64,000 nucleotides of DNA, taken from assembly GCA_018292915.2 (NCBI GenBank), contig JACVVK020000448.1:307001-371000 (forward strand), read 5' to 3'. The stretch is from Batillaria attramentaria. Lineage: Eukaryota > Mollusca > Gastropoda > Batillariidae. Under the pieces are notes generated by a model. That model was given only the letters and a program-made list of their open reading frames with translations. It did not search any database and was not told where the DNA came from. The translations under genes were made by a program, and so were the position numbers. Positions within the stretch are counted from its first letter, which is position 1. Each line of letters starts with the position of its first letter. Shown piece by piece: positions 43,687 to 56,900 of the stretch.

Positions 43687-43999
43687 TGTTGTATTTTTCT
43701 CCTGCTATGTCGCTCTCTCGGTGCACTCGCAGAGAAGACACGGGATACAACAGGATAGAACTCCAATACTTTATTAACAGAAGATGCGTGGAGAACAAAC
43801 TCATGAGAGAACCCAGAACGCTGTGCAGGGCTGCTTATATATATACTAAACGGATCAGATCTAGAACATTGCTCAACTTACTGTCAAGTACAGAATCTTT
43901 CCAAAGTTATGTAATCTACTGACGTTACTGCACCAGCATGTTCTGGGATGGTCTAGAATTTCCATCGAAATGCAGTGGCTTTTTGCGATCTCTACAACA
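43687..43999 (+). mobile_element. Solo LTR of the Ty3/Gypsy family with 5-bp target duplication
   Basis: 313 bp with TGTTG...CAACA ends, the same orientation on the plus strand as the LTRs at 1705 and 6635, so its sense strand is minus. It is flanked by TACAC (43682-43686 and 44000-44004). A few percent divergence and small indels from the full element show an older insertion reduced by LTR-LTR recombination. Confidence 0.95.
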
Positions 44000-46900
44000 T
44001 ACACGTAGAGTAGTTCTTAGCAAACAGAAGGCTTTCACTGGCCATTCTCCAGCCCTGCAGCGCCTTAAGCATTTCATAAGAAAACAGAGAGGTGCACTCA
44101 GGAAAACCATACAAAAGTGAAACTAAAACGAGAGGGGAAAAGGAGAAGCTAAAAATATCCTAAACATGCTGAATAAATATTAATTGATAATCAGATCTGC
44201 ATGAAAGGAACAGAGATCTGAAGATGAAATAAAGTGTAAACTGTCATAGTATACTCATACTCATGAAATATGTCAGAGAGTTCTGACATTCACAATAACC
44301 TAACATAATTTTGTGCGAACCTGGTCTCCACTGTTTTCACAAACTGTGGATTTCCAAAGCACACCAACACGTAACACACACTCTCTCTCTCTCTCTCTTT
44401 TACAAACACGCACAAACATAATTCAAACATACAATTTTTTAAAATACCCACTTGCAGTTATGCTATAAAGTGTTCCATGTCTCCACAGAGCATAAAATAC
44501 ACATGGTCACACAATTATGTATTTGAGAAAAGGCAGACGAAACAGCATGCACTTTTACCAGTACTAATATTAAACGTAGAAAACAACACGCAATTCAACC
44601 AGACAGCACCAAAAGAAAATCTAAAAATTCTTAGAAGACAAATATTACAGACCCTGGTAATTCTGTTTGCTTGTGCCAACCATTAGAATGAAAAATTTCA
44701 CTGTCACCTCAAAGACAAGACAAAAAAATAGAAAAAGAAATCCTGTTTTTGCGTGTCACAACCTTCCACTAACCTTTTTTTCTTAGCAAACTGAGAAAGT
44801 TAAAACAAACTAAATACATGTACCAACAAAGCTTTCAGTGTTCCGTAAATGACACCAATATTGTGGAAAAAAACACTTTCAAACATAAAAATCAAATTTC
44901 TTTCACAAAAAAGAAAAAAGAAAAAGAAAACCAGAAGAAAAAAAATTTGTATTCTACCGTGACAACCCAGAAGCGAAAATCAGCACAACATGTGAACCCC
45001 TTGTGATTGTCAGAAACACGACTTTGATGCGCCGTTGACAGAATACCACCAGAAATGACGAGGTCTTCATACAAATGCAGTACACACACTGAACACATGG
45101 TGATTTTAGTTATTTATTTGGTAATGCAGAGATATCCTGGCATGTAATGTAGGCCGGTTGTAGAACGTGCACGTATCTCAACTATTTAACTCACATCGCT
45201 TGAAATAACCACCAGAATTGCAATGGACTTCCCACTACCACTGCTAAATAGAACTAAAATATTTATTATGGTGACTTGTCTGCATTAGCTATGCACGTAA
45301 GCTGCACATTCATCACAAAAGGCCGCAACTGATGGCGGTGACGTCACTGAGCAGCGCAATGATTCTTCCACCTCTACATCTAATGTGTATGTACTTTATG
45401 TCTGGTCACTGTTTTGTTTCCAAACACCATTCAGACATGTACCGTGACCATTTTTTGACAAATTCAGTTTACTTTGTTGAGTCACTGATTAAAAAAAAAA
45501 AAAATTCCAAAAAAAAAGAAAAAAAAAAAGGAGATCTGGGCAAAATATTCTGCAGCCCTACGCAAAAAAATCAAAGGGTTATTTACCAACGGCTTTTAAG
45601 CAGATTTGTTGTCACAAAAAATGGATGTTTCAAATATGCAAAAAGATAGTAAATCGTTTGAGGTGATTGCAGGTGTTTATGCATACAACAGTTTAAAAAA
45701 AAAAAAAAAAAGTTCTTAATAGTGTTTGTTCATTGTTCGCACCAAAATTGGATTTTAGCAAAACAGTCCCATGTAATTCACACAATTAAAATGTCATCCA
45801 CAAATATTTCACTCTATCGTCTGTCCCCTTTGAAAGTATTTTCAATTATCTTTCATGTGATGTGCAACATCCCCCCATCCAGGAATTCAAGATATGTTTG
45901 TGTGTTTTGCAAAGTGTGGAAGTTGGTACGAGTGTCAGAAAATGGCAAAAAGCCCAAAACCCATGAACCTTTAAATCAAGGAGTTAAATCAAGCTGGTAC
46001 TGGGTATGTGGTCACAGAAAGGGACAAGGAAATTATATTTCGTGACTAACTATGACTGTATAGAAATTTTTCCACAGCAAAGAGCAACTTTTCACACCTG
46101 GTACGGACATGTTATAAATATAAGACAGTTTGTATACATATATATAATTGCAATGTTTAGTCAAAACATCATTTTCCCCAAATTACGCTATTACAAAATA
46201 CAAACTAACTGCGTAGATTCTATTGTGCACAGATAGATCCTGTCCTCTCTGTCCTCTTTTCTCTACAATGATATATGGCAATTACACTTACTTCAGAATT
46301 CTTCATTTCACTAAACCAAGACACTAGATGATCAATACTTGTTATTTTTAATGTTGACTGGTTGTAACTGTTAGTCATTTTTACATGCCCACAGAGAGAT
46401 AAAATGGTTAGAGCAAGCAAATATTGTAGCGACACGATCTCTATACATATTTCTACATCAGCTGATTAAATGACTGCAATTTATAATCATAAATATGGTA
46501 AAGCCTTTACATGCATGTACTGTGATCATATTGTCTTTGTGTTTTTTCCAACTTTAAGTACCTTAGAAAAATCTAAAAGAGGGACAGTGTCAAAAGAGTA
46601 CCAAGAAAATATGAAAAACATTCTAGTTCAATCAAAAGTGTGGTTCATTCGTTGTAAGCACCAGTATCATGGGGGAAATACACCTTAACACACGAACATC
46701 ATATGTAGTAAGTTCAAAGTCAAAACTGCAATGATATTGATAAACTGCAACCCAAATTACATTTTCATCATCATTAAAATATAAAAAGATTAAAAACAGG
46801 CTTTAAAAAAAAAAAGTTCATTATCTGTTATGCTGCTAATGTTAATTGTTATCTGCACAGAATTTGGGCAAAATTCTCAATTCTGACAATGTTTCTGATG

Positions 46901-47459
46901 AAGCATGTATACATCATTACATGTATGTGTTTACCTAAAACACTCAAATCATATACATGTACAAGCCAATACGCCGTCAGTCCATGCCAGCAATGTTTAA
47001 TATCATATTGACGCCCTACTTCTGACATAATACACATTTATTGAAAACAAAACACAAAACCCACCAGTCAATCCCCTTCTCCCCCCCCCCCCCCCCCCAA
47101 AAAAAAAAAAATTTTTTTTTTTTTTTAAAACTCACCCAAAAAAATTATATTATATATATACCCCCCCCCCCCCCCAAAAAAAAAGAGAGAAAAAAACAAA
47201 CAAAAACACTTTGTTCCTCAAGCACAAGCATGTGGTGAAATGTTTAAATCTAATTATTAAAAACAGCAACAAATTCACAAATTTATGAAAATTGTTTATG
47301 GTAAAAGGTCAGTATGACTGTAAGTGTAACTGATTTAAAATTTAAAAAAAAAAAAAAAATGAAATGAATTCTTGCACATTGCCACGCGCTACAACCTCAG
47401 CCACTGTCAACCATCATAAACATTAAATTAGGAGGAGACAAAAACCACACTGTATGAAC
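44000..47459. other. AT-rich intergenic sequence, possibly the 3' UTR of the downstream minus-strand gene
   Basis: Very AT-rich with many A runs. A minus-strand AATAAA lies at about 47037-47042. C18A13T15 and C15A9 composites lie at 47081-47126 and 47161-47184. No coding exon recognised. It may include a long 3' UTR of the gene ending at 47460, but this is only inference from composition and position. Confidence 0.45.
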
Positions 47460-48538
47460 TTAAAGTTGTCCGAGCTCAGTCGAAGTTGTGTCCATACCAG
47501 CAGGGAGGGGAGATCCGATCCGCGGCATGTAGCTACCGCCAGGCACATAGTCCATGGCTGTGGGGTGCATGAGGGGGGTGTAACCACCACCACCCCCACC
47601 CTCTCCATCCTGCCCACTAACTCCAGTCCCTTGGGGTCCGCAGCCGGTTCTTTGGCCACCCACAGGGCCACCTCCAAATTGCCCAAACTGTCCCATTCCG
47701 GGTACTTGAACGTTTGTCCCGTGTCCCTGGACCCCCTGCCCCATACCGGAGCCCGACATCCCCATTCCGTGTCCCACTGCAGAACCCTGCCCCATACTGT
47801 GTCCGTAAGCTCCTGTTTGTCCCACTGCAGAACCCTGCACACCCATTTGTCCCATTGCAGAACCCTGCACACCCATCTGTCCCATTCCTTGCCCCTGTGA
47901 CTGTGCTCCACCGTACTCCATCCCAGCACCCTGTGGTCTCGTGAGTGTCCCGAATGCACCCTTGTTTCCTTGGTCACCGTTCCCCGCCATCATGCCGGTC
48001 GGAGCTGGCGCCGGAGCAGGTGGGGAAGGAGAAGAAAATCCCGATGGTCCATGCTCGGAGCTCGGTCCAGAGGCTGAGGAGGCGTGGGAGGACTGCGAGG
48101 TGGGCATGTATGAGGGCAGAGGGGCGTAGCCGATGGGGTAGGGTGGGGTGTAGGCGTTGGGTGGGAGGGAGGGGTAAGGGTGCTGAGCCGGAGGCTGGTG
48201 TTGTTGATGCTGTCCCATGGGTACACCACCTGATGGTGAGAAGAAATGCCACTAATAGTAATCAAAGCTGCTGACATTTTTGTATAAAAAAAAAATTAAA
48301 AAAAAAAAAACTTTGCTCTACGGCGACTGGCCCTTCTCTGAGGGAAAAAGTCCAAACTGAACACAGAAATTTTACATTCCTGAATTTTTTCCCCCTTTTC
48401 TTTTCAAACGAAGAACACAAGAGTTTGGTTTTCTCTGAATTTTTTTTATCTTGAGATGCACTTCGTCTAACATTGATGAAATTTATTGTTCTTGTTTGTT
48501 TGGTTAGTCAAACTGTTTGGCTGTTGCAGTTTTTTCTT

Positions 48539-48598
<60 letters not shown>

Positions 48599-49225
48599 AG
48601 CGCGTGTGTCAGTGTAAGTTTTCACCCTTTTTTCCTCTCTCTGAGTCTCTCTCTCTTTTTCTGTTTTCTTTTGCTTTTTCCATAGTGGAAGTAATCAGAC
48701 TTGCTTCATAACTCTGCCAGGTGGGAGATATAGTTCGTTATCCAAGCACAGCAAGGGAAGACCATGAATTGCTATACTTGCTATATATATATATTAAAAC
48801 AACTGAACAGACGAGTTGCCACCTTTCCCTGTGATCTCAAACAAGTCAAAGTAGGTCAGTATCTCACACTCCAATGCAATCAATATCTCTGTTCCTTTAC
48901 TCACCTGTACCGGCATGACCATGCATGCCTCCAACAGGTTGACCAGAGGGTGGGATGTACGCAGAATGATTGACAGCTGTCATGGGGTAAGAGCCCCCAC
49001 CCACACCACCTCCAGGGAACCCGCCCCCTGTGTGGGTCCCATCAGCCGTGGGTGCCCGCTGGTACGCGGGATCGGCATTCTGGGTACTGGAGCTACTTGA
49101 CAGCGACCGCCGCCGACAGATGCAGCAGACGATGATGATGAAACCAATGAAAAGAGCGAGGGCGATGCTGACGATGAGAGGGATGGGCGCTCTGTCATCT
49201 ACTTCGTAGGTTGTTGCTGTTGGAT
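47460..49225 (-). CDS. Single-pass membrane protein with Gly/Gln/Met-rich cytoplasmic tail (3' exons)
   Basis: Two exons, 49225-48905 and 48229-47460, joined in phase 1 (G|GT), give 363 residues plus the stop in this window. The first begins with two bases completing an upstream codon, so N-terminal exons are missing or unrecognised. After a short acidic stalk comes one membrane helix (IPLIVSIALALFIGFIIIV), then CCICRRR, a juxtamembrane Cys/Arg stop-transfer motif. The tail has PPYP, tyrosine and proline motifs (NAYTPPYPIGYAPLPSYMP), then imperfect GMGQMGVQGSA repeats (about 110 residues) and a Gly6 run. The shape recalls Shisa-type adaptors (extracellular domain, one helix, Pro/Tyr-rich tail that can bind WW domains), but no diagnostic Shisa domain is seen, so the family stays open. 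Confidence 0.7.
48541..48604. repeat. (TG)n/(CG)n microsatellite in the membrane-protein gene intron
   Basis: About 26 TG units followed by a short GCGCGAGCGCG stretch. Confidence 0.9.
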
Positions 49226-51813
49226 CTGTTGGTGAAAAGACTGTTAAACTAGTGTAAATAAACGGACTGAAATTCTCATTAGTCAATCTCAATCTCAATT
49301 AGGCAATCTCAACCATACTCTATAGTGTAAGAGCAAGTTAGTACGACAGTCTCTAATTTTTATGCCACTAAAAGTAAAAACAAACTGACCAAACTGGGAC
49401 AATAAAGATACTAAATTCAACTGAAAAGAATGTTTCGTAACTCACTCACTTTATAAATTCTTACACCATTACTACTGTCACAAGTCATGGTGTAATCCAC
49501 CGTACGTGTTACAACATTTGTACCCATGAAAATCATACTGTGAATTAAGGATGTACCTAAAAAGTGCACTATGCACTGCACCTAAAATTTAAAAATATTT
49601 CCAGTAGCATGTTCTGGCTAAAGGATATTTTATGTCACGGCATGACACGAAAAGTGACTGAAGAATAATTCACATCATGACATGATGCAGTTCACATCAT
49701 ACAGGAATGGGGACAAAGGAGCTTCATCGGTCACTGGATGTGAAATTGATGATCTTTTTCTGAGTTTTATCGGTCATATGATCTGTGACAGTTAATTGTA
49801 AGCCTGGTTCTAGTTCTCTGCTCAAATGGAGACTGTGAGTTTGAAACAGATAGATCTACTGACTTCTCCAAGCCTACGGACAAAGCAAAGCACCTCAGAG
49901 ATGCCGCATAAAGCATTTGGATTGCTGATGTCAGCTTTCAAATCTATGAAATGCAGGTACAGACGTGGTATAAATAATTTTCAAAGTGAGGTGCTGCAGA
50001 TTATGTAAAATACACGATACTCGTTTGTTGATTTCAACTGAAAACCTGTGAGTTTTAATGAGTATTTTTCGTTGTTGTTGTTGTCAAAATAAACTTGAGT
50101 GGAGTATTTCCGTAATTGCCAATTGAGAGCACCTCTTTCAGTTTCAGTCACTGTGAAAGCTCTATAACTCATAAGGCAAAATGTATCTAGAGAATTGGAT
50201 TGATATTGTGGACTTGACACTGTAAGAAAAGTATCCAATATAATACTACATCCCTGATCATAATAAACTTCATGGTCAGAACATCTGTAATTTACTGTAC
50301 TGTACATGTATCACACTGACATCTGTAGCCTTTAATTTCAAAACGCCAATCCCACACTGTCACACTCACAGCCTACAACAGCCACAAATTTCTGTCTGTA
50401 ACAGTGTGAGAAACTCCTTGCTGTACCATCCTTGCTTGCACCAGTGTGACTAACACAGTAACGGTGTGTATAACTATGACTAATGCCAGTGACGGTAATT
50501 TCCTACACCAGCTTCAGCTTTGGTTGGTTTTCAGAATTTTGGAAATGGGGAGTAAAATGATAATTGACAGGAGGAAATTAAAGAACAAAGTATCGTAGGG
50601 CTTAGATCATAGCGTTCAGCGATATTAAACTAATTTACTATACATTCACTGCTCGAAGTTTTTGGACGGGGGAAAAGCGAAATTTGCATACATGTCCATA
50701 TTCGAGTTGTGGTAGGGCTGGGAGCTTGAGTGGAAGCAAACCTCCACCCGTCTCCCATAGCTGGTAGCTGGCGCCGTCTCTACTCCTCGCAGCAGACGAC
50801 ACCTGGAGAACGCTGCACCTGTCTTTCCGATTACCGCCCTCGGCAAGGCTCAACAACACCTCTTGATCTTGCCGGTAAGCTCACACAATCCTTTGTTTTA
50901 CTACACCGTCGCCAGTGCAGCATCTGTGATTCCTCTGCTGCCTAATCCACACGCGTAATTTCGCCAGCCGCACCATACAGTCCCCTTCCCCGATAGTTGA
51001 ACTCTACGCGTACACTTCTCATAGCACCATTTTATCGACAAATGAGCCGCATAAACAGATGAAATGTAAACAAATTCTCCATGTGCCGTAGAAATAATTG
51101 GCAAAAGCTACCAATCCCATGTTTCGGTTTGGTCCATTTGAGGAATAAGTACAAATGAGAATATTGGATATTTATAGTCGTCGGCGATATCTGCAGTAAT
51201 AATTAAAATTCAGCGTAAATTTCGGTACACTTCAGTTTTAAGATGCGATGGTCTTCTTATGTCATCTTTATCAAAACCAAAATCGGACTTTTTGGCGACT
51301 ATTGCATTTTTAGTGCTCGGCAGCATCGGTCCAAACCTCAGCGTATTTCATAGCAGGGTCCAAACTTCAACAGAGCTCTGACAAGGCGTAAACACAGTGT
51401 GCAGTTGTTGTTTTTTTTGTGTTGTGTGATTATTAGATTAGTTCTAGTGAAGCGCCACCAGGACCAGAATAGCACGGTACGTCTTCATACCGAAAACTCA
51501 AGAGTCTAAGGCAAGCAAAAGTCCAGTGTGCTTTGGAGAAGGCCCCCCACACGAATGTCGCCGGCTTACGTCGTCATTGCACTCTGACTCGGTAAAGTTT
51601 GCCTTCTTTTTTTTTTTTTCTTTTTTTTTTTAAGCAGTATGCGTTGTTAATTATATTTCAATACACATGTATGTTTGCGGGGACTTTTCCGCTAAGCATC
51701 TTCAACAAAGTACTCAGTCTTGGTGTACTATTTTGCAGAAAATAGTCTTGTGCGTTCTTGAGTGCGCGCGAGGGAGAGGTCAAGTTGCTCCAAGGGAGAA
51801 TACCTGCGTCATC
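49226..51813. other. Sequence between divergent genes; no exon firmly identified
   Basis: It should contain the upstream exons of the minus-strand membrane protein and the promoter of the P450 gene, but I cannot assign them. A minus-strand frame at 50646-50846 and a plus-strand block ending CTTGCCG|GTAAGC at about 50872 look exon-like. A T-rich run lies at 51609-51632. Confidence 0.4.
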
Positions 51814-53258
51814 ATGCAAGTGCACAGGCAGGCATGGAGTATACTCCCTGTAATAATTGGAGCCACATCCTTCACATGGGTTGTTTACAAACTCCTCATC
51901 AAGCCATTTTTGTCACCACTTCGCAAGGTTTGTGCAAATACAGAGGACAGTACTCATAACTGAATAGAAAATGATGGACTTATTAGAGAAAAAAAGACTG
52001 ACATTAAATGGTTCAGCAAAAATGTTTGGTGTCCTGTAGCATTGTGGACTTTTTTCTCTTCTTATTTATCAAGAACTGAATCAGGTTACCTCAGTTCAGG
52101 GACGTAATCATAAGCCATAACCATAACTGCGTTTCAGTTCTGTACCATTTAGCCTTTTAGCCTTTTTGAAAATTATTATTCATCTTTACCACAGTTCCTT
52201 TGGCCCATAGATCACACTGTTCCTTGTCGCGCACATATATGTGCGATATGTGCGTCGTTTACACAGAAATTTCAGAATCTGACGCAGAGATTTGGGGGCT
52301 GTACGTCATTGTGATGCATGGTTTTCACGACTTGAAAACTGAAAGTAAAACAACACACCTCGGCTCAGACGGTCACTGGAATTGGAAACGAGAGAATTAT
52401 GTGTTCTTGTGCTGGGTTTTTCATAATTACATGTCGTCTCCGACAATTTTGTAAACAATGGATCCGGTCGAACCAAGATTTTCGTACTTGGGTCTGACAC
52501 TTTGATTTTACAAAATGACCCTCAGAATATGACAGAGAGGGTCAAAGTGACCCTCAATTTTGAAAGCTGTAAGGAACACTGGCTCACATGCTTATGCATG
52601 TACCCAACTATTGTGTCAACGTCCTACTGATTTAGTTTATACAATGTAACATGTACTATGCAGTGTTTTAATTATGATTTTATCAAAGCTGTTAAACAAG
52701 CACTGCCAGCTGCACCGTCTGCACCGCGGGGGTGGGTGGGTGTTTGGGGTTTAACGTCCTTTTCCACCACATAGGGTGATATCAAAGACGGGGCAACGAT
52801 GAAAAAGCCAGCACAAATATTTGGGCCCAGCCGGGATCGAACTCACGACCCGAGCATTAGAAGTCTAACGCTCTACCATTCGACCACCCCGGCTCCCCCC
52901 GTCTGCACCGCATTATAGTAACTAGGTAAATATTTAATAAAGATAACACTTCTTTTTTCTTTTCTTTTTTAAGATCCCAGGTAGGACGTACAAGCCCATC
53001 ATAGGCAACATGTTTGAGGCGCTAAAAGAGGAAGCCATGACCAACACAATCAAGTAAGTTTGTGAGACCTGAGTGATCTGCCAGATCTACAGAAGTGAAG
53101 GCTGCATGCAGTGTGTTAAAAAGGATACATACACGTGAAGCAGTTCCAATAAATAAGCAAAAAACAAACAAACAAAGCAAAAAAAAAAAAAAAAAAAAGA
53201 AACACCAAACTGTGTGTATGTGTGACTGAGTTTGTGCATGTGTTCTTCCTGTGTGTGT

Positions 53259-53311
<53 letters not shown>

Positions 53312-53692
53312 CTGGCGACATGTTGATAACTGGATTTTTTTCCCCCCTCCAGCTGGATGAAGGAATTGAACTCTCGTTTCATTCGCTTCTACTATCTGTA
53401 TGGTGAGGAACGACTGCTAACTGCTGACCCGGCAGTCATCAAGTACATCACTGTCACCAACAGCAAGAATTATCGCCACAGCAACACTGCTGGGTAAACA
53501 AATTTTGGAACCAGGGAAGCTTTCAGAAATAAATCTGCTTTTCGATCACACTAAACATTGCTGCATAGATGTTTAATCTGTGTAGATCTAAAAGACATGT
53601 AAAGACATCAAATTCCAAGGGCTGCCCATGTCTTTTGTGTGCTCATGCATTTGCTTGTTGAGTGATGTAAGTAAACTTTTGGCTTTGCATAA

Positions 53693-53754
<62 letters not shown>

Positions 53755-53899
53755 GATGATTGCGAAGCTGGTCCCTGATTTCCTGCTGATCATAAATGGC
53801 AGTGCTCATCACAGTCTGAAACGACTCCTCAACCCATCATTCAACTCACACTCCGTTAATGGTATAGTGTACAATTTCTTTTCAAATCTCACTCCTATT

Positions 53900-53934
<35 letters not shown>

Positions 53935-56900
53935 TTTTTGACAGTCTTTCTGGTGCATGCAACTCACAGTTGTTGTTTTTCTTTTCTTCAAAAAGTGGAC
54001 ATGAAATTTTTAGCACACAAGAACAGATGCCCTTGTACATGTGTGTCTTGCTTTTTTTTTTTCTTTTTTTTTTCGTCCATGCAACAGGATTCATACCAGT
54101 GTTTGATGAAACCACGAAGAAAGTTGTCGCTCGCTGGAGTGCAGCCATTAAGAATAATGGTGGACAAGAGGCTACTGTACCTGCTCAGGAAGTTATGCAA
54201 CATATTGTAAGTTTTTGCGTTTTGTTTTTTTTTCTTTTTAAGGTGCTTAGAACTGTTATTAACTGATGGGTTATAGCGCTATATATAAGTACTGTCATTA
54301 TTGTTATTATTATTATCTATTTGCTCTTGCAGACTCTGGATGCTATCTGTGAGTGTGGCTTTGGCTACCATCTGCACTGCGTGGAGGACCCGGCCAGCGC
54401 TGGTGTACAGAGCCTCCAGCATATCCTGAAAGGCTTTACTGTCAGGTGCGGGAATCAGAATTGTCTTCGGAGCTGGGATGTTACACAGAAGATGATGAAA
54501 GCTGCATGTTCCAATTATTTCTGTACTGATTGTACATATTTTATTTTCATTATTTTGGATAACTATACAGAATGGTGTTATTGTGGTAAATAATTATATA
54601 TATTGTTTTTCCCCGTTATTCTTTACTCATTCTGCACTTTTCTTTTTTTTTTTCTTTTTTTTCTTTTTTTTTTTTTTGGGGGGGGGGGGGGGGGAGTAAT
54701 CTTTGTTGATAATAAATCTTTTTTTCTCATTCTCTACTGATTATACACATACCAGGTTTTTTGGTTTGTTTGTTGGTTGTTTTTTTGTTGTTGCCATTAG
54801 TCTGTGCTAATTAGCACATAATGCTTCGGGGATATTGACTGTGTGCAAATTAGTGTATGTGTGGGTGGTGTCGGGGGCGGGGGGGGGGGGGGGGGGGGAG
54901 GGGGGAGGGGGGGAGGGGGGGGGGGGTATGTTCCATAATTCTATTCTCATTATACGCATACATCTATTTTTATTCTGTACTAATTATTTATGTTTCCAGG
55001 GGGTGTTTCACACTCTCTGCTGTTGAGAAGAAATTGTAAGTATTTTTATTCATTTTGCCCTACTGATGTTTTCCATTGTTGCAGACTGATTCAGATGATT
55101 CCTTTGATTTCGCGACTGCCAAGTAAAGAAAAATCTCGGCAGAAGACAGACATTGACTTCTTCAGATCCACCATTCTCACAGTGATCAAGGAAAAACGGG
55201 AGAAAATGGAGTTTGGTAAACAACGCACACGCACACAAGCATGCATGCACGCACAAGTAGTGATTACACGGTCAGCATGGCAGGTGCCGTAGTTCCCAGG
55301 CCTGGTTAACGCCAGGATATTTATGACAGGAAGCGTGGAATGCAGCCCCGTCCCGCAGTCTCATAACACGCAGACCTCCAGAGCATCACCATGCCATCAT
55401 CCTCATCTGCATAAAAATTGCCCAAGCTTCCAAGCCTGCCAGGGATTCCATGATCTGGGAGGAATACCACTGGAGGTAGTGAAGAGTTTGGCCGGGGGGG
55501 GGGGAAAAAAAAAAAGACAATGAAAAAGGAAAGGCATATATCTAATGCCTGCATGGTAGTGTGTATATATGCTCGCATCATATTCTTGTCTAGCAGTCAG
55601 TTTTTCACAAAGACAAAAGATTCCTGGCAATTTAACCTTTTATTTAAATTTCCATCTGTGTCCAGGTGGCGACAGTTCCAAAGACTTGCTGTCTGCGCTA
55701 CTGGCTGCAAAAGACGAGGAGGGTAATTCACTGCCTGACAACATTATCTATTCTCAAGTTGGCGGCTTCCTCTTTGCAGGCTTTGAGGTAATGTACTGGA
55801 TGTTTGCTTCATTTCTGTTCGTGTGCATGTTTGTTTGTTTTTTTGTTTTCGTTTGTATTTTACAAGATTATTACAAGGAAAAAGTTCTACTTCTAGTCTT
55901 CTTCTTTGTGTTTGTGGTGCATATTTGCTTTAAGTTTTGTACATGTATATGTGATACAGAAACCTCAGCAGAAGTCTTTAGGGAGTTAACTGATGTACAT
56001 GTAATCATTACAAAAACTGCTCAGAATGCTTTTTTTTTTTTTTTTTTAGTTTGAGACTTGCTCATGAATGCCGAGGTAGGCTGCTCAATGGTCTAGTACA
56101 CATAGGAACCTTTGATTATGTTTGTGTATGTGTGCGTGCAGGTTGGTTGTTTTTGTTTTTTGTTTGTTTTTTGAGAGGGGGGTATGTGTTTTCTTTGTGT
56201 GTGTTGTGCTGTGTTGTGTTGTGAGGTGTCATGTTGTGTCATGTCATGTTGTTGTAGTTTTGTTTTATTTTCCCGCCTTGTGTTCAGCAGTTTTTTTGTG
56301 TGTGTGATGTTTAGACGACCAGCATCGGTCTCACCTGGACACTCCTGATGCTGGCACAATATCCTGAAGTGCAGACCAAAGCTCGACAGGAAGTGATGTC
56401 ACTGCTGCCAGATCAGGAGCAGCCAATCACAGCCGCCATTGTAGAAAAGCTGGTCTACTTGACTTGTGTCGTCAAGGAGTCACTTCGGTGTGTGTTGACA
56501 TTTTAGTTAGGGTTTGCACCAAGCACGCAAGCATAGGACAGTTTTGTCCAGCTCAGTACCAATATTAAATTTCAGTTTGGAGATGCGCCCACTGCTACAT
56601 CAGCGCAGTGTTGCACTGACTTCAGAAATTGCAGTATCTCCCCAATGTAATGCCCATTGTAACATTCTGTGATGATGAAATAAATACGTTTTGGTCAGTG
56701 GTCTAGTGGTTCAGAGACTTGTCACCAATGCGAGAGGTCAAGGGTTCGAGTCCCACTCAGGACAAAGAATTTTCCTTCTCGTATGTGGCACCGTTCATTC
56801 GGGCCGGTCGTCGGGGGTTCTCTCCGGGTACTCTGGCTTCCTCCCCCTCTGCTTTGGAAATGTTCAGCCCACCAAATTTGAAAAATAAATGCAATTCTAA

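Noticed and set aside
47454..48274. Plus-strand ORFs opposite the membrane-protein tail
   Set aside because: They mirror GC-rich repetitive coding sequence. The minus-strand frame is supported by matching splice sites and a membrane helix.
50638..50945. Exon-like block (minus ORFs to 50859; plus-strand GTAAGC donor at about 50872)
   Set aside because: Neither strand gives a recognisable domain or a splice phase that can be tied to a neighbouring gene.
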